From positions 2,976,001-3,040,000 of the forward strand of contig NC_039481.1 in NCBI RefSeq assembly GCF_003590095.1: a stretch of 64,000 nucleotides of DNA, read 5' to 3'. Shown here one piece after another: positions 1 through 11,575 of the stretch. Position numbers and translations under genes: made by a program. Source of the DNA: Trichoplusia ni. Taxonomy: Eukaryota; Arthropoda; Insecta; Lepidoptera; Noctuidae. Each line of letters opens with the position of its first letter. The stretch's first letter is position 1. The notes beneath the pieces were generated by a model. It saw nothing but the letters and a program-made list of their open reading frames with translations, ran no database searches and was not told the origin of the DNA.

Positions 1-37
1 TTCTGCAAGATCTGCAGTTGAATAAAATTATATTTAC

Positions 38-1155
38 CCTATATCCATTGTCAGATTGTGAGAACTTATGGGCGGTAGCTTCAGAAGTGAAGATCGTTGG
101 TTCTCTGTCATCTGGGGGCAAGCAGGTGCTGTAGCCTTGACAGTACACTCTGATGGGTCGGCCACTGCTTGCACCACCACGGGCATCTATCCAATAGTAT
201 CCTGTAAAGCATGAAAAGGAAAGTGTAACAAAAAACATCAATCATCGAGAACCTTGTTTTGAAGGCGTGTAGTTTTAACAAATACAATAACGGGACATTA
301 ATTTATATTGATCCGCTGATTAGCCTTTTAACAGGCTTTTGCCCATCCCACTTCTTCTGAAAACTTAATTTAACACGAAATGACGTGATGCGTGTTTGCC
401 GATCGAATCTCATTGAAATGGCTGGTAAGTACACTTTCCTATAATACATAGTATCAGCTCTCAGCTTTGCAAATGCTTATTTATCTTCTTTTACAAGAGT
501 AGGTACTGTACCGTCCGTCATGTTGGCATGCGAAGATTTGAGGTCCCGACAAGACAGTCCTGGGCTGGTCCTTGCTCCGCGAGGACGTCTTGCTGTCTCT
601 AGAGCTCCACGCGCTGCCAGTACACCCGTCATGATTTCTTTAACCCATTCTATATCTTCCTCTTCTGAAATAAATATACGGTTATGATTTTTATTGATAT
701 CTTTGCAATATGACAAGAACTTTCACGCAACACCACCTAGTCTCAAAATGTTTTATGAATACTAGACAACTGATAAATATACTTCTATATTTCTAAATAC
801 ATATACATATATTGTAGATAGAAACGATGGTGCTCATCACACAGACATTTGTCCTGAATGGCATTCAATCTCATGAATCTGGTGTGGCAGTCAGGGACAC
901 TAGTCAAGACCAGTAGGCGTCAATTAAGGCAAGCTTTTACGTATTTGCGGGATTTTGTTAAATGCTAGTATTTTACCTAGCACTAAGCCAAAGCGGGTAA
1001 TATAAACAATTGAGCGAAAATTATTCAGTATAAAATGTAGAAAGATCTTAACCTTCCTCGAAATTGTCTTCAGTCACAGATTCCATGGATTCGACACTGC
1101 GACGTCGACGAGTGTATGACGTGAAAAGTTCCGAGGGTATTTGCATGGGCGGAGC
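38..1155 (-). other. C-telopeptide, basic cleavage site and partial fibrillar C-propeptide (COLFI)
   Basis: After the helix the chain reads PAPPMQIPSELF and then a tetra-arginine (residues 1530-1533, RRRRS), a likely proprotein-convertase site. The next exons give EEDIEWVKEIMTGV, then LSCRDL, TDGYYWID, RVYCQGY and STCLPP, which align with the start of vertebrate C-propeptides (TCKDL, DGEYWID, KVYC, ETC). The position of the vertebrate second cysteine (QGCSG) is alanine here (GGASS). Introns are 202-511 and 665-1052. The last visible exon ends at 38 with a GTAAATA donor; the rest of the trimerisation domain is outside the window. Confidence 0.85.
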
Positions 1156-4100
1156 AGGTGGTCCTGGGGGTCCAGGAGTTCCTGGTGGTCCTTGTAATCC
1201 TGGTCTCCCTTCAGGTCCTGGTGAGCCTTTTGGCCCTAGTTGACCTTCAGGTCCTGGCGGGCCTGTGAGTCCAGTTTCGCCTTTCGGTCCCGCTGGCCCA
1301 GGAGGACCCTGAAATATTTATGAGTTAAGTGAGAAATTTAATAATTCTAAATATGTTATTCTACATTTTCGTTTAAAGTGTAGAATACTGAATATTCACA
1401 AGAATAGTGTAAATTACCGTGTCTCCTTTGGGTCCTGCTGGTCCAACAGGTCCGGGTAATCCTTGTTTGCCTTCGTCTCCTTGATCACCTTTTAGTCCCA
1501 TTTGCCCTGTGTCACCGATATGACCCTTTGGGCCTTGATTGCCTTTGTCACCCTTAGTTCCTTGAAGACCGGCAGGTCCAGCTTTACCAGGCAGTCCAAC
1601 AGGTCCGGCAACTCCCGGCTTTCCAACTTCGCCCTAAAATAAAACACAACATCATTAAAAAAAACTTAAAAAATCTTGACTATTGTTAAAATATGTAAGT
1701 TTAAACGACGTTTACTTACTGTAGGTCCAGGTAAACCACGAACTCCACGTTGCCCTTCCGGTCCCGGAGGACCAGTAGCGCCAGGTGGACCCTGTTCTCC
1801 AGGCAGCCCCTTAGGACCAATGTCACCTTTTTCTCCTGGAAGTCCTGGGTTGCCTTGAGTTCCTGCTGGACCATCTGTACCCTGTAATTTGTGATAGTAA
1901 TTTTATACTCAGTATTCATCAGAATGATATTTAAAGCATTTACACAACAATTGCTTACAGGGCTTCCGGGCATTCCAGTTTCTCCCGGTTTGCCAGGTGG
2001 TCCTACTGGTCCTATTGGTCCCGGTGGCCCATTGCTACCCTCTGGTCCTTCTGGACCTGGTTCACCCTTAATACCTTGAGGACCAGATTCGCCTTGTTCT
2101 CCTGGAAATCCAGCAGGACCAGTATTCCCTTTAGGGCCTTCTGGTCCCGGCGATCCTTTTGGTCCAGTTTCCCCTTGAATTCCGGCAGGACCATCATCAC
2201 CTTTAGGACCAGCAGGTCCTCTAGGGCCCTGGAAAGAAAATAAAGTTGAATAAACATCGAATTCACATTACAAGTATAGTTATCCAATTTAGTCTATTTA
2301 ATAAGCATACCAGTTTTCCTTCGGGTCCTTGCACACCTGGTGGGCCTGGAGCTCCAGGATTACCAACGTTTCCTGGTTGACCTTCAGCACCGCGGGGGCC
2401 TACCTCTCCTTGAATACCTTTAGGTCCTCGAAGACCAGGTGGTCCAGCCGGCCCCATTTGCCCTGTAGCTCCTAGAAACGGAAATTAATATAACAGCTGG
2501 CAGGCTATTGTTAACGCATATTAAAGTAATTTTATTTGAATTTAGCTGTCGTACCTAAAGCACCTGGATCACCAACATCTCCTTTTATCCCCGGTTGACC
2601 TTTGATGCCTTGCGGTCCTGGAGGTCCGGTAGGTCCTGGAGGACCCCGGACTCCGTCAGTGCCTGTTGGGCCAGGAGGACCTATCTCACCCGGTGGCCCT
2701 TTATCACCGGGTAAACCCACCGGTCCGGCTTCTCCGCGTAGACCTTGTATTCCAGGTGAACCAACTGGGCCCTGGATGAATAAAATATTCTTGTCACTGT
2801 ATCGCCGAATTTAATTTAAGAAATAAAGAGAATAGTAATTTTTTATCACCGTTTCTCCTGTTGCGCCTTTAAAACCTTTCTCTCCGGGAGGTCCCGCTTC
2901 CCCTTTATCGCCGTCCTCACCAGGAGGTCCAACTGGGCCTGGCGCACCAGCTAAACCTCTTGGTCCCGGAAAACCGTCTCGACCATTTGGACCTAAAAGA
3001 AAATAAATCATATAAGTAAAACCATTATTTTGAGTAATGTAATATAATAGTTACAGATACTTGCCTACTGGGCCTGGTTCACCAATTTCTCCCTTTTGTC
3101 CTCCAGGTCCGGGAGGTCCTCGTGGACCTTCGCGGCCTTGTGGTCCTTGCGGTCCTTCGTTACCAGGTTCTCCCGGCTCTCCTTTGTCACCTCTCACGCC
3201 TGGTGGACCCGCCGGGCCAAAATCACCTTTCGCGCCGGGTATACCCTTTGGACATGATCAGGTAATGTATTGTGGGATTTTTAAATAACAATAATATATC
3301 ATTGAAAAAAGACTACATGTAACTTACAGCTGCTCCAGGCAATCCCGGTTCCCCGTTATTTCCCGGTGGGCCTGGTGATCCAACTGGCCCCGGTTTTCCT
3401 TCCGGACCCGCTGGACCGGGTGCTCCTTCTTTTCCGACTTCACCCGGACTTCCTACATCCCCTGGCGTTCCCGGTATTCCAGAGGCACCCGGTGGGCCCG
3501 GAGGACCAGGTTCACCTGTAGGTCCTTGAGGCCCTACTGGCCCTGAAGGACCAGTTCCACCTTGAGCTCCCGGTTCACCCTATTTGTATAGATATATAGC
3601 ATATTAATTTAAAGTAACCATTATTCAAGTTCTATTCTTCTAAATATTGCTTTGCAGTCATTATACTTGCCATTGGACCACGTTCTCCTAGTGGGCCCGG
3701 TAATCCAGTTTTGCCATCGTTTCCGGGTGGGCCTATAGGTCCTGGGAAACCGCGGACACCTTCTAAGCCCTGAGGTCCTCTCTCGCCTGTTGGTCCTGGC
3801 GGTCCTGGTTGTCCTGTATCACCTTTAGGTCCTGGTGCACCATCTGAACCGCGGCGACCACGTGGTCCTCTGTAACCCTAAAATAATGCCAGTAAAACAT
3901 TAATGAACTTGATTATATAGAAAACAGTTTAAAGAAAAAGAATATCTGACATTGTTATGAACCTACTCTTGGTCCAGAGTCACCACGATCTCCTTGTTGT
4001 CCAATTAAACCCTGTAAGAAAAAGAATAAAGAAGTTAAAATGTATTGATTCAGGTGACTTCAAATTAAATGCGAGGTTAATAAAATTTACCATTATTCCT

Positions 4101-7100
4101 TTTGTGCCTCTTCTACCTCTTCTTCCAGTAGCACCTTTGTCACCTTTTTCGCCTTGACTACCTGGATAACCTTGTGGTCCCTGTGGACCAGTAGCACCCT
4201 TTTCTCCTGCCTGACCTATAGGCCCTGTTTCACCTCTAGGCCCTTCCATACCCTAAAATAAATATGAACTAGTTAATTTCATATTAAAGTAATAATAATA
4301 ATTTGATTTTGTTAAGTGTAGTTACTTTTTGGCCTTCGGGTCCCTCGATGCCTGTAGGTCCAGGTTCTCCAGTTAATCCTCTTTCTCCTTTAGGTCCAAT
4401 GTCTCCTTTTTCACCATCGATGCCTGTGGTTTTAATATTTCGAAGTTACTATCAGTTACAAAACAAAGACACTATTTAAGTTAATGTTGAAGATCAAGTA
4501 GCATAGTAAGGTTACCTCTGATTCCTTTATCGCCTTTGTCTCCTGGTAAGCCCCTGGGGCCTTCATCTCCTTTCAATCCGCGACTCCCAGGAAATCCCAA
4601 CATTCCCTATAAAATATATACATTTGAATGGTTCTGTTTGACAAGCTGTAAAATATTTATCGATTGTTACATACCTGAGGGCCCTGTGGGCCTACATCTC
4701 CAGGTTTTCCCTGCTGACCCGGATTTCCTGGTGTTCCTGGAATACCTTCTGAACCAGGTAGACCAGATATTCCGGGTTTACCTTGGGGACCCTGAAAATG
4801 ATTCAGGTTTACATTATAAAATCATTTTGCTATACTCTGATAACTTAGTATCTGTAATTTTTTTTTTACATTACCTGAATTCCTGGGGCACCGATAGGAC
4901 CTTGTGGACCCGACGAGCCCGGTGATCCAATAGTGCCTGGCTGTCCTGGCGGTCCAGGTGGCCCCGTTTGTCCAGAAGCCCCTTTTGCACCTTGTGGGCC
5001 CTCAAGCCCTGGTATGCCTGGATAACCTATCAAACCCGGGAATCCTCTAGGTCCCATGAAACCTCTAGGCCCCTAAAGAAACAGATTTAATTATTAGAAG
5101 TGCTTCATTTGTTATAATAACTAGAGTAAGATGTACAGTAGTTAAATAATTACCAATTCTCCAGGGCTTCCATGTGGTCCGGGTGGTCCGTCATCTCCTG
5201 GCGGTCCGTCTTGACCAGGTGCTCCTACTTCACCCTGGAGTCCCGCGCTTCCTCTTTCACCTTTGTCACCAGGCATGCCCGGCATACCGGGGTAGCCTTG
5301 CTCTCCTTTTTGCCCAGGAGCGCCAGTAGAACCTCTTTCCCCGTCCCGACCAGCGTGACCTCTGCGCCCTAATCTACCTGGTGGCCCTTGTAAGCCTCTA
5401 GGACCCGGCGGACCCTAAAACAATATTTATATTATTATAACTATCAAATAAATGAACTAAATGACAGTCAAAATTTCAACATACTGGTTCCCCCTGCTCT
5501 CCTTGTTCTCCCCTTGGGCCCTCAGGTCCAACATCTCCTTCAGGGCCGGGAGGACCAGTTAGGCCCATTGGTCCTTCTGCTCCGCGCATTGCAGCCTGTT
5601 AAGTATACGAAATAAGTCAGTACCTAGCTTGTGTATACTCGTATGTAAGCAGCAGTGACACTTTGATTTGGCAAGGATTTAAATATGAAGTGACGATTAA
5701 ATACAAATATTACGTATTCATTCCCTAGTATCTGTATGAGACAGTCAACATACCATGTGTTGAGTAAACATCTGTCGCAGAGCCTCCGATTGTGCGTCGG
5801 GACCTTTGTCATTTCCAGATTGATGTAACTGTAAAATAGGTCAAATGAGCAAAGTAAAGAAATGTTAAAATTTTAATAAATATAGATTTAAATAACTAAA
5901 TTGTACTTACAGGAATAACAAATACGTTTCCTGGGGCACCTGGAGACCCTTGAGAGCCTTCAGACCCTGGTTTCCCTGGATCTCCTTTCGGACCTCTCGG
6001 CCCTTGAGGTCCGGGTGGTCCAGGATATCCTCGTGGCCCCATATATGTTCCAGAACTGCCGTAGTCATAGTAGGTTTCAGATGAATCGTAATTTATTGTA
6101 GAGTTGCCCTGAAAATATATTTATTTGTAAAATCTTTTAGTACTCGTAGTTGTCGCTAATGTGAAAATATTGACTTTGAGATTTTAGTATTTTCATTTGT
6201 CTGAGATTGCAAATGTAATAACTGACAAAAAGTCTCGTTTCTAATAGACGCTCTTCGAATAAAAAACTAAAACCCAAGTTAAACAAAACTGAGGAGGCTT
6301 TTTTTAAAAGCCCAAAAAATGAGGTTAACACGTTATCTTACTTGGGAAGGTTCCGGCGGATGAGTGAGCCAATCGTCGTCCTCAGTGGTCGTCATAGGAG
6401 TGTAAGGCACCTCCGTAACGGTCACCATGGTAGTAGTCGCATCCGTATCGTCATCGTCACCCCGTTTAGACTGAAATATCGTGCGAATATTCTCATGTTA
6501 GATGAAACAGGGTTGTGTGACGTAGCGGTGTCATATGCGGTAGATATGTATTTAAGGGAGCTTGTAAAATTAGCTCTCTTATGATTAATTACAATACTTA
6601 GGTGAAAAAGTGTTGTTACTGTAGAACACACAAAAATTGAAACTTATTATAATTTACGTCTATTAAAATAATGTATTGTAGTGTATTGGATATCTTTAAC
6701 CCGATTCTTCCAATATTTATCGTCCAAGCGAAGTCAAGAAGACGTGTAATACTAACTCTTGGCGTGGTTTCTTCTAGAGTATTCACTAGATGAATACCGA
6801 GTGGAGGAGGTGACGCTGCCGCTGGCAAGAAATCGTTGTCAAAACTACCAAAAATGCTATTTTCATCTGGAAAAAATATAAACAACTGAAAATAACGCCA
6901 ATATTAAAACGGAGAATATTACATTCCTATTGGCAACGTATAAACTCATTTAAATTTAATCATGTAATAATTTTCGATCTCACAGGCAAACGGACCCTGT
7001 CCTGGCTTAGATGTTAACCGTGTACCTTTTCAAACAGACATATCTACCAAAAATATAAGTAATATATTTACGTAATTTTATTTACCGGAGTCCGTAGATG

Positions 7101-9409
7101 GTGCAAATTGATTGACGACAGGGTTAGCGCTGGATAATTCCCAGTCTGGGTGAGGTGTAGTTGCTCTCTGTGGCCATAAGTTGTCTGTTTCGTTTCTATC
7201 AAAGAATCTATTTCTGCTGAAAGTTCCGTAACGCCTTCGTGTATCATCGTCTGTGTTCGTGCCTAAGTTCGGGTGTTCTGTTGGAGTTTCTATATGTCTT
7301 TCAGCGTATAGAATAGGTTTGACTTCTGGACTGATTTGTGGTGCTGGTATTAGAATACCAGATCCAGATCCCCCACAGTCCGGAGCTATTGAAATACACA
7401 TGTCGTATGCGGTGTCAGGTTTGTTTGAAAACTGAAGAATTTCGATGTCTCCCTGAAAATATTGGGCTTGTTAAGTTTTTGTAAATGTATGAAACAGTTT
7501 CTGATTAAAAAGTACCTGTTTTATTTAACTCGTGTCGAAAAAAAACTGAAAATCTTTTTACAAACGCCTTGTACTTTTATTCAGAAAAACAAGTTAGTTA
7601 CGAGAAAAATGTTCGACTGTAGATTTTCTCAATATTTTTTCTCTCTTGGTGTATTCAGTAATTCAATTTAATCAATTTTCGTACATCAAATGTAAACTGC
7701 AATTAAAGGCCTACCTCATAGTACTGATCGGCTGTTATCTGTGATCCGACTACTAAGGCTCCAGCCAAGTTGAACGTGCTGCCTGGCTTCCGACCGAGTG
7801 GCAATGTTTCCTTCACCTCACAATCCAGAAGAAGTGTTGCTGAGTCGCCTTTTATACTTATTGCTATCCGATGCCAGCTGTGGATTATTACTTTGGTCAA
7901 TTAAAGTTCAAAAATTAAGGGTGATTAATTGTTATGTTACCTTCTGATCTTTCAGGGTGGGGAAAAATAGTAGAAATCGAGAAAAAATAAACTTGAAACG
8001 ATGAAGGCATTATGAGTGTGCTGAGATCCTACATCTTTCAATTCTCTTACAGAAGAATTTTATAAGAAACATTTAACATGTTTTTTTGAGGTAATTGTAC
8101 AGACGTGACAGGATAGTTTAGGAACATCTTATTTTTTCAATGTTTCTGTATCAGTCAGCGAATTATTGATAGTCTTACTTTCCATCAGCTATGTCTTCCC
8201 TGAACGTGAGGAGCTCATGGTCTTCGGGGTCGCCCCTAGTGTCCTCGTAGTACAGTTCGATCAAGTTCCCCACCACCAGCTGGAGTTGCTCGTCGCCAGC
8301 GTCCGAGTAGAGAATGAATATCGGATTCTGTTCTGTTCCTGTTACAAATTAAAACGTTAAAATATGTCTTAGCTAGTTAGGAGACTGTAATAAAAACCTA
8401 GGTAAAAAGAAACTGTTTTTGGGCAGCCATTTTATTTTATAATTCCTTTTATTTTAAATAGAAAAAATATATTTTTTTTGTTGGAATTTCACTAAATTCG
8501 AATTTATTCCTTCCTATTTTTATATTTTACGGATCATTCAAGCATTGCAAACTTCTTTCATATTCACATTTTATATGAATGAAGTAAAAATGATTTTATT
8601 ATATTACGCATAATTTCAATATTATTATTTCTTATGATCTCAGTTATTATTATTATTTTGTAATTTTATTAGTTATACGTATAGTCTCTTTTTTGTGTTT
8701 TTCTAGTTTTAAGTGCTTTTCTATTAATGTTTATTAATTTCAATGTTGGAGCACTCCCCATCTCGGAGGTGGGCGCTAAGAGTTGCGACACAGTTTTTTA
8801 ATAACTAATGCGGCTGTTAACGCATAATTAATGTTATTCACTACTTTTTGTTCCAATAAATGTTTTTTTTTTTTTATTTTGATTATGTCTTACCTGGTAT
8901 CCGCACAACAGCCATGATAGAGAAGTCTTCAGGGAATGTATTGTAGAACATGCCAGCCGCCAGTTGATGTAGAGTTGCATTTTCATTGAGGGTGTAAGAT
9001 GTGTAGTCTGATTCTGGCTGGAGGGGTGACTGGCATCGCCCCGGCGACAGTGTCACGCCGTCAGGGAGCTCGTCGGTATCCCGGACCACCGACAGAACGT
9101 CAAAAATTTCTGTTTCATCTAAAAATCAAAATATAGGAAAAATATTACCGTAATTTATACTATCGATTCAATATTCATAGTTGTTATTAAAATCAAAACA
9201 AGATCAAATTCTTGTTTATTGTTTTACACTTTTTCGAAGATGACGACCAAAACTTTATTTCTTAAAATTGTATGCGTAGACATGCGTCTCGATATCGAAA
9301 ATAAAACGTATTTAAACTAAACGAATAATATTTACTCACCGTCCCCGTTGCCCCCACTGAGTGCGCAAAGCAATAAAAGGAGAAATAATCCTTTTGTCTG
9401 TGGAGCCAT
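38..9409 (-). CDS. Fibrillar procollagen alpha chain, type V/XI-like (3' end outside window)
   Basis: Twenty-nine exons splice in frame to 1654 codons with no stop. Exons in transcript order: 9340-9409, 8894-9118, 8179-8338, 7715-7877, 7086-7452, 6757-6866, 6342-6470, 5911-6108, 5754-5828, 5485-5595, 5154-5414, 4875-5072, 4675-4791, 4516-4606, 4326-4423, 4091-4252, 3967-4011, 3671-3877, 3328-3579, 3065-3245, 2850-2992, 2555-2771, 2311-2471, 1959-2228, 1720-1881, 1418-1633, 1053-1308, 512-664, 38-201. Order of domains: signal peptide (1-22), TSPN-like domain, acidic variable region, minor helix, non-helical hinge, 1011-residue major helix, RRRR site, fibrillar C-propeptide start. This is the architecture of vertebrate COL5A1/COL11A1. 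The product should be a secreted, trimeric matrix protein. The start ATG at 9409 is followed directly by a hydrophobic leader (FLLLLLCAL). The remaining C-propeptide and stop lie left of position 1. Two introns use GC donors. Confidence 0.95.
2993..3064 (-). other. GC-AG intron (collagen intron 20)
   Basis: Exon 20 ends CCA GTA G and is followed by GCAAGTATC. The next exon starts GTCCAAATGG after a TTTTAG acceptor. Phase 1 and the glycine register require the GC donor; the GTATC four bases on would shift the frame. The context AG/GCAAGT is the consensus for GC-donor introns. Confidence 0.88.
3580..3670 (-). other. GC-AG intron (collagen intron 18)
   Basis: The transcript reads CCA ATG, then GCAAGTATAA, and the acceptor is ACAAATAG. 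Only use of the GC as donor keeps phase 0 and the Gly-X-Y register with the next exon (GGTGAACCG). The nearby GTATAA would add four bases and break the frame. Confidence 0.85.
5754..6866 (-). other. Procollagen variable region, minor helix and non-helical hinge
   Basis: Exons 6-9 encode the linker before the main helix. Exons 6-7 are acidic and rich in Thr and Pro (runs such as DDDDT, and TTTEDDDW). Exon 8 opens with a Tyr-rich stretch (YYDYGS), a place where V/XI N-propeptides carry sulfated tyrosines, then gives a minor triple helix of 12 Gly-X-Y triplets (residues 432-467). The non-helical segment GNVFVIPLHQSG follows, and the 75-bp exon 9 ends in ALRQMFTQHM, resembling the helical-looking hinge before the vertebrate V/XI major helix. 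Introns lie at 5596-5753, 5829-5910, 6109-6341 and 6471-6756; I saw no other gene in them. Confidence 0.85.
7086..9409 (-). other. Signal peptide and thrombospondin-N-terminal-like (TSPN) N-propeptide domain
   Basis: Exons 1-5 encode residues 1 to about 328. Residues 1-22 are a signal peptide. The following globular region has a laminin-G-like pattern: FSIMAVVRIPG, IFILYSDAGDEQLQLVVG, WHRIAISIKGDSATLLLDCEV, then GALVVGSQ. Four cysteines are visible (GRCQSP, LLDCEV, YDMCIS, APDCGG), as expected of the two disulfides of TSPN domains. After the last cysteine the sequence becomes low-complexity and rich in Thr, Asn, Arg and Asp. In the V/XI collagens this domain is retained on the fibril surface and limits fibril diameter. 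That role is inferred from the family, not seen here. Confidence 0.88.
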
Positions 9410-9600
9410 TGCGGCCCGAATAAATATGTTAGGTGGTTTATATTTACATTCGGTCCCATCCCGGTGGGCGCGTTAAGGGGTCGGTTAGTCGGAGGCTGTG
9501 CCGTGGCAGCCTCTAGCCGTCTTCGAGAAGGCGGCTGGACATGTCGGCCTGCCGGCGGCGGCAGCAACGATACTGAGCCCCCGAGCCTTTGCCGGCCACA
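9410..9600 (-). promoter_or_regulatory. GC-rich 5' flank of the collagen gene (probable 5' UTR/promoter)
   Basis: Directly upstream of the collagen ATG the base composition changes sharply to GC-rich, with blocks such as GCCGGCGGCGG near 9550 in an otherwise AT-rich region. On the minus strand a TCAGT occurs near 9573-9577 and would fit an arthropod initiator. I cannot define a transcription start or exclude an upstream non-coding exon. Confidence 0.35.
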
Positions 9601-11112
9601 TCACGTCGCCAATATACTTCATCGCATTGGTGTCATAATAATGAACCTTAATGAAAACACAGAGATCGTCAACCGTCTCTATGAAACCTAAATTGAAACA
9701 ATTATTACACGGTCTGTAGCTCTTTATCTACAGTACGACCAGTCTGTCATACAAATTGTGAAATGTAGCCTAATTGAACTGAGTGAATTAGGTAAACAAC
9801 TCATCAACTTAAGTCTAAGTGGAAGAACAAACTTGCAGCATATTAACGAAGCGAACAAATATTGTTGTTGAATGTTTGTTTTTGTAAAATGTTGTCGTCG
9901 CCTGGCTTGCTTGTATCGATTAAATAAGTAGGTACCTACCCGCAATTCGGCGCCAGCATCTGCCTAATAGAGATTCATAGGTTTTGCAACAAGACATTAC
10001 CAATACGTTTTATGAATAAATCAAGAACTGCTTTGATAGATTGGAATGCGCCCTTTTTGGGTATAAATTTTAATACGAGTACATTTGTTAAAGGCAAAAT
10101 AATCTTTTGTTTTCGTCTTTTAGCTCACAAAACAAACTCACGTTTGGAAACGGAAAGCGGACAATTTGATGGAATCCGGAGAGGACAAAAGGTTTATAAG
10201 TATATCTACTTAGCTAGATAGGGATAGACATGAGAACACTTGAGATAGGGACAAACAAAACAACGAAACTAAGTTTACCTCATTATGACAATAAAGTACG
10301 ACACATATAGTAAGATTGTACACATAATGTGGTAAATGTGTATATGCGTACGCGTACTTCGTACTGGGCGCTCGAGTTTCAGAATGTTTGGGAACTTTTC
10401 ACTAACTTTAGCTGACAGATTGCCTTGAGAAAATAGTAATTCCCGTATGGTAGAAACTGAATAGAAGCCTCCTTTTCGATGGCTTACTGTTACGGATATT
10501 TTAATCAGAATATTAACACAATGTAAACTAGGAAGCAGAAAGAAATGTCATTTTTTGTTATAAATCAATTTCAGGACGGACCACTTAAATGAATGACCAT
10601 TCGTTTAAGTCAACAAACACAATATATCATAATATTAAACTCTTATTTCACAGTTATGTTTTCGATGATGAAATTTTTCTTTCTGGCCTCTGGACAATAA
10701 AATTGTATTAACTCGTTACATTTTCAGTCAAACTACACAAAGTAAACACTATAATATGCCTTAGAAATGTGAGCATGAAGTCGTAGTGGGCCCTTGTCGA
10801 CGATCACAATAAAATCAAAGTACTTTACAAAGCTTTCCTCTCCCCACACTTTCATAAAACCCGAGTATCCCAGTATGGGTTTGACTGATTTTTAAACGCT
10901 GAACGATGTGTTATGTTGCACAATATGTATTTCGCTTTTCATTCTAATTTTTGTGTGCATGTTTTGTATTTGATATTATGATACTAAGTTTGTAGTTGAT
11001 GTATGTGTTTGCCAGATTGCCAGTTCATTTTCACGATATTTGACTACCGGTACTTGAAAACGTAAACAATCTTATGATAGGAAATCTTAACCGTGCTGTG
11101 TCTTTTCATATA
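9601..11112. other. Intergenic stretch upstream of the collagen gene
   Basis: AT-rich DNA without a convincing coding segment. Short ORFs here (for example 9724-9945 minus and 10012-10221 plus) show no recognisable protein features. Enhancers for the collagen gene could lie here, but no specific site is seen. Confidence 0.5.
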
Positions 11113-11491
11113 CACGGTGATTTTTAGTCGTCTTACAAAAGCAGCCCAGTTCATGTATCCGACGTAAAATACCCCTAGGCGCGATTTTTTTTTATCATCA
11201 ACTAAGATAGTAAGTACGAAGAAAATTAAACATGAGAAATCTGAAATATACTCTTAAAAATGATAAAAACGCCGCCGCCCGCGCCCCTCACCATTGTTAC
11301 AAGGCTCGGACCGCGCTTGCAACAGAGCTGTGTTTCTAAAAAACTACGAATTACATCATAATATTGAATAAAAATTGCATTTAATTTTTTTTCAAATCAC
11401 ATAAATACCTATTTTTTTTATCATGAACGTGTTCTAGTCATTGGATACATGAACTGGGCTGCTTTTGTAAGACGACTAAAAAATCACGGTG
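11113..11491. mobile_element. MITE with 48-49 bp terminal inverted repeats
   Basis: The left end (11113-11160) begins CACGGTGATTTTTAGTCGTC and the right end (11443-11491) is its inverted copy, ending in AAAAAATCACGGTG. The match includes the internal GCAGCCCAGTTCATG block. The 379-bp element is flanked by TA on both sides, a possible 2-bp target duplication. There is no transposase ORF, so it is non-autonomous. The CAC-type ends recall CMC/Chapaev-like elements, but a TA flank is not typical of them, so the superfamily is left open. Confidence 0.8.
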
Positions 11492-11508
11492 TAGTAACAT
11501 ATTAAATA

Positions 11509-11575
11509 AATGAACGACTGATTTTTTTCAGTTTTTTATTTGATTTGGTGATCTTTATTGTTGTTTTACATATTT
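11509..11575 (+). repeat. Short dispersed repeat, related to 19667-19735
   Basis: AACGACTG at the start and TCTTTATTGTTGTTTTACAT near the end are shared with 19667-19735 in the same orientation, with scattered mismatches between. It sits just outside the MITE at 11113-11491 and could be a separate older repeat. Confidence 0.55.

Larger units (their letters stand above)
1156..5583 (-). other. Major triple-helical domain, 337 uninterrupted Gly-X-Y triplets
   Basis: From the GAEGPMGLTG start in exon 10 (5485-5595) to the last GPP in exon 27 (1053-1308), every third residue is glycine across 18 exons: 1011 residues, numbers 504-1514. The opening closely matches the vertebrate V/XI opening (GPPGPMGLTG). 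Exon lengths are mostly multiples of 9, including a 45-bp exon at 3967-4011 and 162-bp exons at 1720-1881 and 4091-4252. Exons 14/15, 20/21 and 22/23 instead split a glycine codon in phase 1. X-Y positions are rich in Pro, Lys and Glu, giving many KGE and KGD triplets typical of fibril-forming chains. Confidence 0.93.

Noticed and set aside
3246..3327. Possible extra coding between collagen exons 19 and 20 because the acceptor at 3245 has a poor pyrimidine tract
   Set aside because: The GCT/GGT junction keeps the Gly-X-Y register exactly, and sequence upstream of the AG does not continue the repeat.
1676..5372. Plus-strand ORFs opposite the collagen exons (Pro/Gly-rich, for example 1676-1858, 2602-2814, 3061-3288, 5172-5372)
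   Set aside because: They are antisense readings of Gly-X-Y exons and run into introns; the minus-strand gene explains them.
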